Assembly (NCBI RefSeq): GCF_035703485.1
Contig: NZ_DASSYD010000207.1
Coordinates: 22,171 to 86,170 of the forward strand
Source: Dokdonella sp035703485
GTDB lineage: Bacteria; Pseudomonadota; Gammaproteobacteria; Xanthomonadales; Rhodanobacteraceae
Direction of reading: 5' to 3'
Length of the DNA stretch: 64,000 nt
The notes below the pieces were generated by a model that was given only the letters and a program-made list of their open reading frames with translations, did no database searches and was not told the origin of the DNA. Each line of letters starts with the position of its first letter. Positions within the stretch are counted from its first letter, which is position 1. The position numbers and the translations under genes were made by a program. Shown here one piece after another: positions 46,068-55,241 of the stretch.

Positions 46068-46504
46068 GCATCCTCCGGCCCGGTTGCTGAACTGACTTCG
46101 TTGTCGTTGACGGATCTGACCGAAACGATCAACGCGCGTGTTTGTGGAAGGCTCACATCCCGCCAGCATCGGCGCATCGCCAAAGTTACCCAGACCACGC
46201 CGCCCAGATTGATGGCGGCAACCACTGCAACACCAAGAAAAAGGTTTCCGCTGAGCTGGTAGACGCCGAGCGCAATCGCTGCAATTGTCGATAGCCAGGC
46301 GCCAGCGCCGAGCGCAACAAGCGCGAACGCCAGCCAGACAATCGTCAGTGCGCTGCTGCGTGCCAGGCGAAGCTCGCTGCGCAACAGGCTAAATGACGCC
46401 TCAATGACCTGGAGTGCGCCACGCAACGCGTCGCGCATCGTATCCAGCAGCGAATCCGCTGTTGCGGGAGCAGCCTCATCGATACTTTCATTTTCTGCCG
46501 GCAC
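46064..46504 (-). CDS. YqjE-like membrane protein (phage holin superfamily 3/6 type)
   Basis: A 146-residue protein with an N-terminal amphipathic region (LLDTMRDALRGALQVIEASFSLLRSELRLARSS) and two membrane helices (ALTIVWLAFALVALGAGAWLS and LFLGVAVVAAINLGGVVWVTL). This is the layout of the YqjE family. It starts at GTG 46504, 10 bases after the DUF883 gene, and overlaps the following gene by 4 bases. Confidence 0.75.
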   Translation of the reverse strand: MPAENESIDEAAPATADSLLDTMRDALRGALQVIEASFSLLRSELRLARSSALTIVWLAFALVALGAGAWLSTIAAIALGVYQLSGNLFLGVAVVAAINLGGVVWVTLAMRRCWRDVSLPQTRALIVSVRSVNDNEVSSATGPEDA

Positions 46505-46514
46505 GTTGTTGAAC

Positions 46515-46823
46515 TCAGCGACGACGCATCATGCGCGTAAGCAATACCCCTGCGGCCACCGCGATTCCGACGGCTGCCAGTGGATGTGCGCGAATCTGCT
46601 CCGACGCCACCGTTCCGAGTCGCTTGGCGCCATCGCCGAATCGCTCACCCGCGGCATTCAGTTCATCGTGCAGGGCACTGCCGTTGTTGCGCAGGCGCTC
46701 GCTGAAGCGACTGGCGCTACTTGCCACCTGATCGATTCCATCGCTTATCTGATCCGCGATCTTGCTCGTGACCTGATCGTTGCCATCAATCGCCTTGGCT
46801 CCTGATTTTGCTGAAGTGTTCAT
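46515..46823 (-). CDS. DUF883 (YqjD/ElaB-type) membrane-anchored protein
   Basis: A 102-residue protein with a long charged helix (QVTSKIADQISDGIDQVASSASRFSERLRNNGSALHDELNAAGERFGDG) and a C-terminal membrane anchor (PLAAVGIAVAAGVLLTRMMRRR). E. coli members YqjD, ElaB and YgaM sit at the inner membrane and bind ribosomes in stationary phase. It is the first gene of the three-gene operon, with GAGGAA before its ATG. Confidence 0.82.
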   Translation of the reverse strand: MNTSAKSGAKAIDGNDQVTSKIADQISDGIDQVASSASRFSERLRNNGSALHDELNAAGERFGDGAKRLGTVASEQIRAHPLAAVGIAVAAGVLLTRMMRRR

Positions 46824-47284
46824 GGGAATTCCTCTTTGCGTTCAATGCAGACTTTGCTGACATGACCCAGCGTCGCGCCAGATATCTGCTGCAACCATGC
46901 TTGCACGGGCTCCCTGAAGCCCGCATTGATGGAGGCATCCGGCATGGCAGCGACAGCTCCCGAATATGGCGTGGCGTGTGCGCAATTTCCGCAGGTGTGA
47001 CACCTTGCACGGTAATGCGCTATCTTTCTTGCGTCCGTAGGTCAAGTGATGTTGAGGACAGGGGCGCAGATTTCAAGCGATGCAACACGAATCGCTTGTC
47101 TGACGCGGATGCTTCAGAACAGGTACTGCGATGCGCGGACCTGGAAGTGAGCCGGGCTTTTCAGCCGACTCATTGTCGAGTCGCGCGCCGCGGAACTGTT
47201 CAGATATTCCGCTTGAGCTCTTGTTGGGCACGCCACTTGCATGCGTGATTGTCTTGTCTTGCATTTCCGGAGCGTCTGGCCACC
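46824..47284. other. Intergenic region between divergent genes
   Basis: This 461-bp gap separates the yqjD-like operon and the TonB-family gene. I see no convincing gene, RNA or strong promoter in it. Confidence 0.4.
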
Positions 47285-48310
47285 ATGAAATCGTCCTCTT
47301 CTCACTCACGTTCCGTGCGCGGCTCAGCCGCACTCACGATCATAATCATTCTCATCTTGCTGGCTGCAGCGGCCGCAGGCGCCTGGTGGTACCTCACCCA
47401 ACGTGGAGCCGCCGTGCCAACAGCGGGACCCGCCGCAACGACAGCTCCGATATCGGGCTCCGCAACCGCCGAAGATGCTGAAGCAAAGGCGGCCGCCGCC
47501 GCAGCCGCGGCCGCCGCGGTCGAAGGCCTGAGTATTGACCAGCTCTATCGCGAAGCGCGCAAGGCCATGGCCGATCAACGCCTGGTGGCTCCTGCCGGCA
47601 ACAATGCACTGGAGTTCTATCTCGCCATCCTCGAAAAGGATGAGAACAATACTGGAGCAGCCGATGCACTGCGCGAACTGTTTCCGTTCGCCAGCGGCAC
47701 CGCAGAACAGGAAATCAACCAGGGCAACCTGGAAGAAGCTGATCGCATCATCGAGTCGCTGGCGAAGGCCGATCCGAGCAACTACACCTTGACCATCTTG
47801 CGCAGCAAGCTCGACGCCAAGAGCAAGCAGCTTGAACAACAAGCCGCAGAAGCTGCGGCAGCCGCGGCTGCACCACCGCCGACGCCAACGCCGCCAACAA
47901 GTGTTGTCGACGAAGCCACTCAACCCGCTTCGGACACAGCCGCAGCGGTCGATGCCACACCACAACCCGCACCGCCACCTGCACCTGCCGTGGCCGCTCC
48001 GGCACCCCAGCCGGTCGCGGCCGCACCAAGAGGCGAAAGCCGTGACGTCGATGTGGTGACCCCTTCACCGCCCAGCTACCCGCGTGCGGCCGCAAGAGAT
48101 CGCCAGGAAGGCTGGGTCGAAGTCGAATTCACGGTTACTGCGGACGGCAAGGTTGTCGATGCAAAGGTAACCGCATCCGATCCCCAACGCGTCTTCGATC
48201 GCGAGGCGATCCGCTCCATCGAACGTACCCAGTTCAGTCCGCGAATGGAAAACGGAGTCGCAGTCAACGCAACGGTCCGTCGCCGCATCGAGTTCAAGCT
48301 GGGACGCTGA
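47285..48310 (+). CDS. TonB-family energy transducer-like protein
   Basis: A 341-residue protein with one N-terminal helix (AALTIIIILILLAAAAAGAWWYL), an Ala-rich and TPR-like periplasmic region (LEFYLAILEKDENNTGAADALRELF), a Pro-rich linker and a C-terminal TonB domain (PSYPRAAARDRQEGWVEVEFTVTADGKVVDAKV, then FDREAIRSIERTQFSP). TonB domains couple the proton gradient to outer-membrane receptors. The helical insert before the Pro-rich part is unusual for classical TonB. No ExbB/ExbD genes are adjacent. Confidence 0.82.
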   Translation: MKSSSSHSRSVRGSAALTIIIILILLAAAAAGAWWYLTQRGAAVPTAGPAATTAPISGSATAEDAEAKAAAAAAAAAAVEGLSIDQLYREARKAMADQRLVAPAGNNALEFYLAILEKDENNTGAADALRELFPFASGTAEQEINQGNLEEADRIIESLAKADPSNYTLTILRSKLDAKSKQLEQQAAEAAAAAAAPPPTPTPPTSVVDEATQPASDTAAAVDATPQPAPPPAPAVAAPAPQPVAAAPRGESRDVDVVTPSPPSYPRAAARDRQEGWVEVEFTVTADGKVVDAKVTASDPQRVFDREAIRSIERTQFSPRMENGVAVNATVRRRIEFKLGR

Positions 48311-48332
48311 AGTAGCACGCGAATGAAGTAGG

Positions 48333-48368
48333 GAGAGCGATCGCGCAATGCGATCGCTCTCTTTTTTT
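48333..48368 (+). terminator. Rho-independent terminator
   Basis: A perfect 12-bp stem GAGAGCGATCGC and its complement, loop GCAAT, then TTTTTTT. It lies 22 bases after the TonB-family gene. Confidence 0.92.
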
Positions 48369-48397
48369 GCCGTGACCCAAACAGCCGGTCGGATTCG

Positions 48398-49024
48398 CTA
48401 GGCCATCAATGCATCACGCAGATCCACGAGCAGATCATGTTCTGCGTCGACAACGCTTCTTGATCCGCGCAATCTCAGCAGCCTGCTCATCGCCGCTTCA
48501 TGGGTATCGCCAATGAGGTTGTGTTCGAGTTGTCCGGCAAGATCGGTCAACATCAACAAACCCATCCCTCGCAAACTTCCATGATCTGCCACCGCGGCAT
48601 TGCGCAGTTGGGTCGATGCTTCGTTGCGTGCCTGGATGGAGCGCAACGGGAAATGCAGCTTGCTCCACGGCAGCCACGATTCACGAACCCGGTGCAATAC
48701 ATCCCGCCGAAACAAGCTTTCGAGCAAATTGAAACTTGTCGGATTCAATCGGCCAACCAGCAACTCGACCGCAGCCGAAGCCGGCAAGCCGCCTACCGGC
48801 CCGGCGAGTATCTGGGCGGCCGCCGCGAGTTGCGGATGGGTGGTTGGCAGAAGCGGTTCGATGACGAGATGTTTGCCCTGATAGCGCAACCTGCGTTGCT
48901 CGAACAAATCGAGAATCAGCGCAGCTGCGCACAACAGGTTGGCGTCTGCATGTGACCGCGAAGCATCGAAATCGCCCGATTTCGGATCAATGCACAACAA
49001 CATCAATTGTTCGGCTATCAGCAT
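48398..49024 (-). CDS. GOLPH3/GPP34-family protein
   Basis: A 208-residue protein beginning LIAEQLMLLCIDPKSGDFD, followed by NLLCAAALILDLFEQRRLRYQGKHLVI and further alpha-helical segments. This matches the GPP34 family, related to eukaryotic Golgi phosphoprotein 3, which binds phosphatidylinositol phosphate; bacterial roles are not known. The 295-bp stretch upstream (49025-49319) shows no gene. Confidence 0.78.
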   Translation of the reverse strand: MLIAEQLMLLCIDPKSGDFDASRSHADANLLCAAALILDLFEQRRLRYQGKHLVIEPLLPTTHPQLAAAAQILAGPVGGLPASAAVELLVGRLNPTSFNLLESLFRRDVLHRVRESWLPWSKLHFPLRSIQARNEASTQLRNAAVADHGSLRGMGLLMLTDLAGQLEHNLIGDTHEAAMSRLLRLRGSRSVVDAEHDLLVDLRDALMA

Positions 49025-49319
49025 TCAATGCCTCCCGGCAACGCTTGCAGCCCTGTAGGTCAACAATCCACGGACTTGGCAAACTTTTGAAACGCACTCG
49101 GGCGAGTGAGAGACAAGACAAAGCGAGCAACAAATGCGCAATTCGCATGCGAAAACTTGGCATTTTCAAGCACGTTTCGCCGTCGTGTCGCTCCGACCGA
49201 GTAGAATTTCGACAAGCTGACCAGGCAACCATCAAGCCTCTGGCTGCCGTCCGTAATGGAACCTGCCTGATCCTGCAAGGCTCTTCCAGCGTGAGCCCGA
49301 GCGGCGCAGGAACGCACGC

Positions 49320-50621
49320 TCATTTGACGTCACCACCTTTTCTGCTTGCGACACGTGTCGGACCAACTCCGGCCCAGTCCACTGAAGGCAAGCCCAGGTA
49401 GCGATCAAACAGCATCGGCATCAACCCCGCCGGCGCAGCCGATTCACAATTCCAGAGCATGACCATTCCGACTTTCCTTTTCGGCAGAAAGCCAATCATT
49501 GCGCGGTAGCCTTGCACGGCGCCCGCATGAAACACGAGTCGCTCGCCAGCATACTCGTAAACACGCCAACCAAGCGCATATTGCGCATCAAGCAAGCGCC
49601 CCCGACGCCACGGCGTCGAGCGCAAGTCACGCGGAGTTTCGACCAGCGGTGTCTGCAAGGTATGCAGGAGATCTGCCGACAGGACATCAGGCCGCCCTCC
49701 CATTTGCGCGATCAACCACTGCTCCATGTCGCGGAGACTTGCATTGACTCCAGCGGCCGGCGGCATTCGATAGTAGACCTCGTTGGGCATGAAAGCCTTC
49801 CACTGCTTTCCCCGGCGTCGATGCGGCCGCGCCCAATGAGCCGATTGCTCCAGGGCATCGCGTCCGTAGCTGGCGGTTTCCATTCCCAGCGGATGAAAAA
49901 TGCGTTTGCCAACCTCGTGGTAGAAAAAGCTGCCGGTCAACGCGTAGGTGATATCGCCGATCAGACTGAAGGCGATGTTCTGATACGCGTAGCACTCGCC
50001 CACCGGACAGGCGATCGGCACCTCGTTGAGGCGCTCCACCAACAACGGGTAGGGCTCATTCTGCTCAAGCAAATTGTCATAGGTATTGTGTGGAAGCCCG
50101 ACCCGATGGCTGAGAATATCGGCGACCGTGAGCTTGTTGCTGTTGCCCGGATCCGCAAGTGCGAACGTCGGCAACACACTGGTCACTTTCGTATCCCAGC
50201 TCAACTGACCATCCTCGACCAGCAAGCCGCTGAGCGTCGTGGCGAATGCCTTGGATAGCGAGGCGAGGCGAAACACGGTATCTGCCTCGATCTTTTCCGA
50301 GCGCCCGGTATCGGCGTATCCGATCATCCGTTCGTGAACGACCTGGTCCGCCTGAATCACGGCGATGGCAAGCCCGGATACCTGATTGGCCGATTCAACA
50401 TGGTCTATCCAGCGATCCAGGTCAGCCATGATCGGCTGGATATCCTGGCTGATCGCATGAGGATCAACTTTCGGCTTGTGGCCGGACAAGGAAGCTGCAG
50501 CAGACCGATGGTGCGACTTCGCCGACTTTCGATTCGCAGCATCAGCAGTCGAGGCCAGCAGGGAAGTTGCTCCGATCAGCAGGAAAAGGAAGCATGAAAG
50601 TGAGCCGCGATTGAAAATCAT
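49320..50621 (-). CDS. Serine hydrolase, class C beta-lactamase/PBP-like
   Basis: The 433-residue exported protein (signal LSCFLFLLIGATSLLASTADA) has the three active-site motifs: SLSK (SxxK) in FRLASLSKAFATT, YQN (YxN) in YAYQNIAFSL, and HAG (in place of KTG) in VFHAGAVQGY. It belongs to the broad beta-lactamase/transpeptidase-like group (D-aminopeptidase, esterase EstB, PBP4*). The substrate may be a peptide or ester; resistance is not implied. The start may be 50621 or 50639. Confidence 0.85.
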   Translation of the reverse strand: MIFNRGSLSCFLFLLIGATSLLASTADAANRKSAKSHHRSAAASLSGHKPKVDPHAISQDIQPIMADLDRWIDHVESANQVSGLAIAVIQADQVVHERMIGYADTGRSEKIEADTVFRLASLSKAFATTLSGLLVEDGQLSWDTKVTSVLPTFALADPGNSNKLTVADILSHRVGLPHNTYDNLLEQNEPYPLLVERLNEVPIACPVGECYAYQNIAFSLIGDITYALTGSFFYHEVGKRIFHPLGMETASYGRDALEQSAHWARPHRRRGKQWKAFMPNEVYYRMPPAAGVNASLRDMEQWLIAQMGGRPDVLSADLLHTLQTPLVETPRDLRSTPWRRGRLLDAQYALGWRVYEYAGERLVFHAGAVQGYRAMIGFLPKRKVGMVMLWNCESAAPAGLMPMLFDRYLGLPSVDWAGVGPTRVASRKGGDVK

Positions 50622-50687
50622 GGCTGCCGGCAAGCCCATGTTATGCTCGATTTCATCGTTAAAGCCTTGTTTTCCGGAGAGCAGGAA

Positions 50688-51275
50688 ATGACTACTTTGA
50701 TTGTCCTTGGCGTCATCGTTTTGTTCGCTTTCTATGCCATTGGTATCTACAACGGACTGGTCACGGCACGCAACAGCTACAAGAACGCGTTTGCCCAGAT
50801 TGATGTCCAGTTGACCCGTCGCTACGACCTGATTCCAAATCTGGTCGAGACTGCCAAAGGCTACATGAAACATGAGCGCGAAACTCTGGAAGCCGTCATA
50901 CAGGCACGCAATTCTGCCGCGTCCGGTTTGTCGGCTGCAAAGGCCAATCCGGGCGACCCGGCGGCCATGAAGCAATTGTCAGGCGCCGAGAATGTCTTGA
51001 CCCAGACTCTGGGGCGCTTGTTCGCGCTTTCCGAGGCCTATCCCGACCTGAAGGCCAACCAGAACATGATGCAACTCAGCGAAGAGCTGACCACAACCGA
51101 AAACAAGGTCGCGTTCGCACGTCAGGCCTACAACGACTCGGTCATGAGCTACAACAATGCGCGCGAGGTTTTCCCAAGTTCGATCGTGGCCAACATGTTT
51201 GCGTTCACGCCGGCACAGTTGCTTGAGATCGAAGCACCCGAGAAGCGCGAAGCGGTGAAGGTTTCTTTCACTTGA
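50688..51275 (+). CDS. lemA: LemA family protein
   Basis: A 195-residue protein with an N-terminal membrane helix (LIVLGVIVLFAFYAIGIYN) and the LemA core NGLVTARNSYKNAFAQIDVQLTRRYDLIPNLVETAKGYMKHERETL. The role is unknown, though LemA genes often lie next to M48 proteases (LemA-HtpX pairs) as here. GGAGAGCAGGAA precedes the ATG. Confidence 0.93.
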   Translation: MTTLIVLGVIVLFAFYAIGIYNGLVTARNSYKNAFAQIDVQLTRRYDLIPNLVETAKGYMKHERETLEAVIQARNSAASGLSAAKANPGDPAAMKQLSGAENVLTQTLGRLFALSEAYPDLKANQNMMQLSEELTTTENKVAFARQAYNDSVMSYNNAREVFPSSIVANMFAFTPAQLLEIEAPEKREAVKVSFT

Positions 51276-51339
51276 TGGTTCTTGCGGACGACTTGCCGAC
51301 GACGGCGGTTGGTCGCATCAAGGCAACGCCGGTTTCGTC

Positions 51340-53295
51340 GTGAATTTTTTTGCCCACCAGGAACTCGCCCGCAAGCAGACGCGGCGCATGATCGTGCTGT
51401 TCACGATCGCCGTCATCTGCATTGTCATTGCCGTTGATTTTGTCGTCATGGTCGCACTTGGCATTGGCAGGGAGAGTCGACGTGGCGTGGCCGACGTCGG
51501 GATCGGCCCGATGATCCTCACCAGCCTCGGCGTAGTCGCCGTAATCGGTCTGGCCACGCTGTACCGGATTTCAACGCTTCGGGCAGGTGGCAGTGCGGTA
51601 GCAAGGCAGCTGGGCGCCACACCCGTGCCCGTCGATACCATCGATTTCGCCTACCGGCGGCTGCGCAATGTCATCGAGGAAATCGCTATCGCTTCCGGCG
51701 TGCCCGTGCCGGAAATCTTCGTGCTTGAGGAAGAAACCGCCATCAATGCGTTTGCCTCCGGCTACTCGCCCGCCGATGCCGCCGTCACGGTCACTCGCGG
51801 TTGCCTCGACAAGCTTACCCGCGAAGAACTTCAGGGCGTCATCGCCCATGAATTCAGTCATGTCCTGAATGGCGACATGCGTCTGAACATCCGCCTGATG
51901 GGTGTGGCTTTCGGCATCCTCGTGCTGGCGATTGTCGGACGCAGGATCGCCGAGATCTCGGGACGATCCCGCAGTCGCGACAGCGGCGGCATTGTCATTC
52001 TCGGCATCGCCCTGCTGGTTGTCGGCTATATCGGTATCTTCTTCGCTCGCCTGATCAAGGCCTCGATTTCGCGCCAGCGCGAGTATCTGGCCGACGCCTC
52101 GGCGGTGCAGTTCACGCGCCAGACCGAAGGCATCGCCGGCGCCCTGAAGAAAATCGGCGGGCTGGCCGAAGGTTCAAAGCTGACCAGCCACGACGGTGAG
52201 GAAGTCGCCCATATGCTGTTTGGCGATGGCGTCGGCTATTCCGCGCTGTTTGCCACGCACCCGGCTCTGGTCGACCGCATTACGCGCCTGCAACCCCAGT
52301 TCAATCCTGCGGAATTCGCCGAGATTGCCAAGGACTGGACCCAGCCGCTGCGCGTGGGCGAAACCGATGATCCGAATGCATCGCTGTCGGGTTTCGCCCC
52401 GGCCCGATCATCGACAGCAGCGGCCTCGGCGAGTCAAAGCGCGAGCCTGCCGCCTGCGGCTCGCGAGATGCGACTGTCAGCAAGCGGTGTTTCCGATCAA
52501 GTTGGCCATCCCGACACTGGCGACTATGTAGCCGCTGCCGCACTGAGCACGTCGATCCCTGGCGCGCTGAACCTGGCCGCACACGGACGCGATCAGTCGA
52601 TGCTTGTCGTCTACGCGCTGCTGCTGCATGCCGATCAGACGGTTCGCGATCGGCAAATCGAAGTGATCACGCACTATCATGACGCCGGCAGTGCAGCCGA
52701 GGTCAGTGCGCTTGCCGAGCAAACCCGGGCACTGCATCCGATGCAGCGATTGCCGCTGGCGGCGATGGCGTTCCCTGCCTTGCGCCGACACCCTCGACCG
52801 AGCCTGGAGGTTTTCATCCTCACCCTTCAGCAACTGATCAAGGCCGATGGTCGGGTCAGCCTCGAGGAATACTGCCTGGCCAAGCTGGTCAGCATCCAGG
52901 TCATCGATGCCCTCAGCCCCTCAGCAACACGGGTGACCGGTCGCATAAAGCTCGGCGATGTCAAAGCCGAACTCTGCGACCTGTTTTCGGTGGTTGCCGA
53001 GTACGGACACGATGACGCCGAAAGCGCGCGCCGCGCCTATGTGCTTGGCCTCAATGAAGTGCTGCCGAACGCGAAACCTTCCTATGAGCCACCCGAAAAC
53101 TGGCAGGCCGCACTTGATCGCGCCTTGCCTAACCTTGATCGGCTGACCCCGGCAGGCAAAGAGCTGGTCGTTCGTGGGCTGACCTGTGCGATCAGCGCCG
53201 ACGGCGTGGTCAGTGTCAATGAGGCCGAATTGCTGCGCACGGTTTGTGCCGCTCTGCATTGCCCTTTACCGCCGATTCTCCAGCAACAGGGTTGA
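51340..53295 (+). CDS. M48 zinc metalloprotease with C-terminal TerB-like domain
   Basis: A 651-residue membrane protein. The first 340 residues are an HtpX-like M48 protease: two N-terminal helices, the zinc site HEFSHV (HExxH) near residue 172, and the third ligand in REYLADASAVQF. The C-terminal 250 residues are not part of HtpX and hold two ADGxVxxxE segments (KADGRVSLEEY and SADGVVSVNEAE), a mark of TerB-like alpha domains. It starts at GTG 51340, 64 bases after lemA. It probably acts in membrane protein quality control. Confidence 0.88.
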   Translation: MNFFAHQELARKQTRRMIVLFTIAVICIVIAVDFVVMVALGIGRESRRGVADVGIGPMILTSLGVVAVIGLATLYRISTLRAGGSAVARQLGATPVPVDTIDFAYRRLRNVIEEIAIASGVPVPEIFVLEEETAINAFASGYSPADAAVTVTRGCLDKLTREELQGVIAHEFSHVLNGDMRLNIRLMGVAFGILVLAIVGRRIAEISGRSRSRDSGGIVILGIALLVVGYIGIFFARLIKASISRQREYLADASAVQFTRQTEGIAGALKKIGGLAEGSKLTSHDGEEVAHMLFGDGVGYSALFATHPALVDRITRLQPQFNPAEFAEIAKDWTQPLRVGETDDPNASLSGFAPARSSTAAASASQSASLPPAAREMRLSASGVSDQVGHPDTGDYVAAAALSTSIPGALNLAAHGRDQSMLVVYALLLHADQTVRDRQIEVITHYHDAGSAAEVSALAEQTRALHPMQRLPLAAMAFPALRRHPRPSLEVFILTLQQLIKADGRVSLEEYCLAKLVSIQVIDALSPSATRVTGRIKLGDVKAELCDLFSVVAEYGHDDAESARRAYVLGLNEVLPNAKPSYEPPENWQAALDRALPNLDRLTPAGKELVVRGLTCAISADGVVSVNEAELLRTVCAALHCPLPPILQQQG

Positions 53296-53418
53296 GCGCA
53301 TCAGCGATCCGCATCATGACAACATTGATCGCGATGCACTCGCCACATCCTGATAGCGGACGTTGCGATAAGACGCGCGCTCAGGGAGCATAGCGGCCCC
53401 GCCGCAGATTCCGAACCA

Positions 53419-53970
53419 ATGAGCCGAGATTCCGATGCCGTCGATGCTCGACTTGAGCAGGTTCTGAGCGATTTTGGCTCGCGCCTCGGCGTGCTGATGC
53501 GCGGCTATCGGCTTGATCGACATGGCATTGATCCGGCCGATATCGAGCAGGAAGTGCGAATTCGACTGTGGAAAGCAATTTCGCGTGACCGCTCCGGGGC
53601 CTTTCATGCGTCTTATGTGCAGAGAGTGGTTGCAACGACGGTGATTGATGCGTTGCGGCGAGCGGAAGTCAGGGCGACCGAGCCCTTGCCCGAGGATGAT
53701 GGTGAATCCGGCCAGTTGCCGGATGAAGGCATCAGCCCCGAGCAAACCGCAAGTGACGGTGAACGCATGGAGGGGCTCAAGCGTTGCCTGGCGGAGATTC
53801 CGGAACGCCGACGCCTGCCAATCACCCTGCACCTGCAAGGCTATTCGTTGCAGGAAATTGCCGATGTGGTCGGAACCTCGGCCGAAGCGGCGAGAAAATT
53901 GGTAACACGCGGCCTGAGCAGTTTGAAAACTCGTCTGCGAGAACTGGGATACGGTGAATTCGATGACTGA
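53419..53970 (+). CDS. Sigma-70 family (ECF-like) RNA polymerase sigma factor
   Basis: A 183-residue sigma factor. Region 2 is seen in DPADIEQEVRIRLWKAI with the DNA-reading part SYVQRVVATTVIDALRR; region 4 is LKRCLAEIPERRRLPITLHLQGYSLQEIADVVGTSAEAARKLVTRGLSSLKTRL, a clear helix-turn-helix. It is coupled to the next gene, a probable anti-sigma factor (ATG overlaps the stop). Target promoters are unknown. Confidence 0.88.
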   Translation: MSRDSDAVDARLEQVLSDFGSRLGVLMRGYRLDRHGIDPADIEQEVRIRLWKAISRDRSGAFHASYVQRVVATTVIDALRRAEVRATEPLPEDDGESGQLPDEGISPEQTASDGERMEGLKRCLAEIPERRRLPITLHLQGYSLQEIADVVGTSAEAARKLVTRGLSSLKTRLRELGYGEFDD

Positions 53971-54484
53971 GCGTAGCTTGTCAAAACTCTACCGAAGCAT
54001 GGGCGACCAGGCGCTTGGCTCCGACCTGCTCGATGCTGACACACTGCTTGCCGCATCCAGTGGAAGCTTGTCCGGCGATCGTCGCGATGAAGTTGCCGCA
54101 CGCCTGTCGCGCTCACCGGTGCAAACCGATCTGGTGCGCCTGCTGCACGATCTGAATGCTGACTCTGCAAAAGTTGCGCAGGCCGTCAATTCGCGCCAGT
54201 CGCTGGTACATTCACGCGATGGCCGTCGAACTCGTCATGCCGGCGATCCACGTCGCCATGCAACCCAGCTGCGTTGGGCGGGCCTTGCCGCAGGCCTGGT
54301 ACTGGTTTTCGGTTTCGTGCTCTGGCATCCGCAGACCGATCACTCCAGCGACCAGACGATGGCAGCTGCGGTCAAACCTGATCGCATCTTCACCAGTCAG
54401 GATCGGATCTTCAGCATGAACGACGATGCGCTGCCCACAAACGCCGCTGACAACGTCTTCCGATCGAATTTCAACGGCGGCTGA
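53963..54484 (+). CDS. Probable membrane-bound anti-sigma factor
   Basis: A 173-residue protein with a cytoplasmic N-terminal part, one membrane helix (LRWAGLAAGLVLVFGFVLWHP) near residue 108 and a short outer tail. Position right after a sigma gene, with an 8-base overlap, and this topology suggest an anti-sigma factor. No conserved zinc motif is visible, so the call rests on context. Confidence 0.6.
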   Translation: MTERSLSKLYRSMGDQALGSDLLDADTLLAASSGSLSGDRRDEVAARLSRSPVQTDLVRLLHDLNADSAKVAQAVNSRQSLVHSRDGRRTRHAGDPRRHATQLRWAGLAAGLVLVFGFVLWHPQTDHSSDQTMAAAVKPDRIFTSQDRIFSMNDDALPTNAADNVFRSNFNGG

Positions 54485-54513
54485 ATTTTCGCGAATGCGT
54501 ATTGTGACATCGT

Positions 54514-54539
54514 AAAAAGCCCGGCATGCCGGGCTTTTT
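54514..54539. terminator. Palindromic terminator
   Basis: AAAAAGCCCGGCA and its exact complement form a perfect palindrome with T5 on one side and A5 on the other. It ends the sigma/anti-sigma transcript and may work both ways. Confidence 0.9.
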
Positions 54540-54548
54540 CATTTCCGT

Positions 54549-54580
54549 TTGACATTCCCAAGGGGGGGGGGGCATACTTT
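54549..54580 (+). promoter_or_regulatory. Promoter with a G11 tract in the spacer (possible phase variation)
   Basis: TTGACA (54549-54554) is followed by TTCCCAA and eleven G (54562-54572), then CATACT (54573-54578, 18-base spacer) or TACTTT (54575-54580, 20-base spacer). The run fills the spacer, so slippage would change its length. The 5' leader carries a hairpin (ATCTGCA-GTGA-TGCAGAT, 54586-54603). The gene with AAGGAG starts at 54625. Confidence 0.65.
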
Positions 54581-54624
54581 GTTCCATCTGCAGTGATGCA
54601 GATAATGTTTATTAAGGAGAAACA

Positions 54625-55116
54625 ATGAACCCCCTAAGAAGTATTCTATTGGCGGTGCTGCTAGCCGTAATCCCATCAGCGGTATATGCGCAGGTCTCCA
54701 GTTATAGTCTGGGTCTGCAGAACGATCAAACTCAGAACAGAGTGACGCTGGTTTCAATCATGACTGAGGGTAGAGTTGTCACGGATTCGCAGGTGTTCCC
54801 GACCGCCGAAGATCTTTATATGGCGTTTGGAATGGACCCGGCCGCCACATTAACTGGCTACGGCGATCCCCCGATGACCCCTCCTCCTCCCCCGCCAGGT
54901 TCGGTCGCCGGAAATGTAACGCGGGTGAACTTTCAAATCACATCACCTGGATGGATGCGTGACACATCGTATTGGCGCACCGTCACCTACTCAGATAATG
55001 GCACCTCCAGCGCGACGCCGTGGGTGATCCACACAGATCTATTGACCAACACCAACACTGGCGGCGGGACCTGCATTGGCGTCAATCATGACGATTGCCC
55101 CGAAAGTATAAAATAA
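54625..55116 (+). CDS. Secreted protein of unknown function
   Basis: A 163-residue protein with a signal peptide (SILLAVLLAVIPSAVYAQ, cut after YAQ). The mature part is rich in Ser, Thr and Asn, with a Pro run (TPPPPPPGSV) in the middle and a Cys-containing end (GGTCIGVNHDDCPESIK). Base composition is lower in GC than the flanks. I recognise no family. The promoter spacer holds a G11 tract, so expression may vary between cells. Confidence 0.6.
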   Translation: MNPLRSILLAVLLAVIPSAVYAQVSSYSLGLQNDQTQNRVTLVSIMTEGRVVTDSQVFPTAEDLYMAFGMDPAATLTGYGDPPMTPPPPPPGSVAGNVTRVNFQITSPGWMRDTSYWRTVTYSDNGTSSATPWVIHTDLLTNTNTGGGTCIGVNHDDCPESIK

Positions 55117-55150
55117 GTGTAGTTATTTTAAATGGAAGCTGAGCCACTCC

Positions 55151-55219
55151 AAAGCGGCGACTGTTCCATCGACTCGGTGTCACAGCAATGGGGCGCCGAA
55201 TTGTCCAAGTCGCCGCTTT
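55151..55219. terminator. 12-bp inverted repeat between convergent genes
   Basis: AAAGCGGCGACT (55151-55162) is complementary to AGTCGCCGCTTT (55208-55219), with 45 bases between. It lies between the secreted-protein gene and prfC, and could act as a terminator or hold a repeat. Confidence 0.4.
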
Positions 55220-55241
55220 CAGAGCCTCAACAGGACACAAA

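Noticed and set aside
49320..50975. Longer start for the serine hydrolase (551 residues)
   Set aside because: The extra 118 codons lie opposite the lemA gene and precede the true signal peptide.
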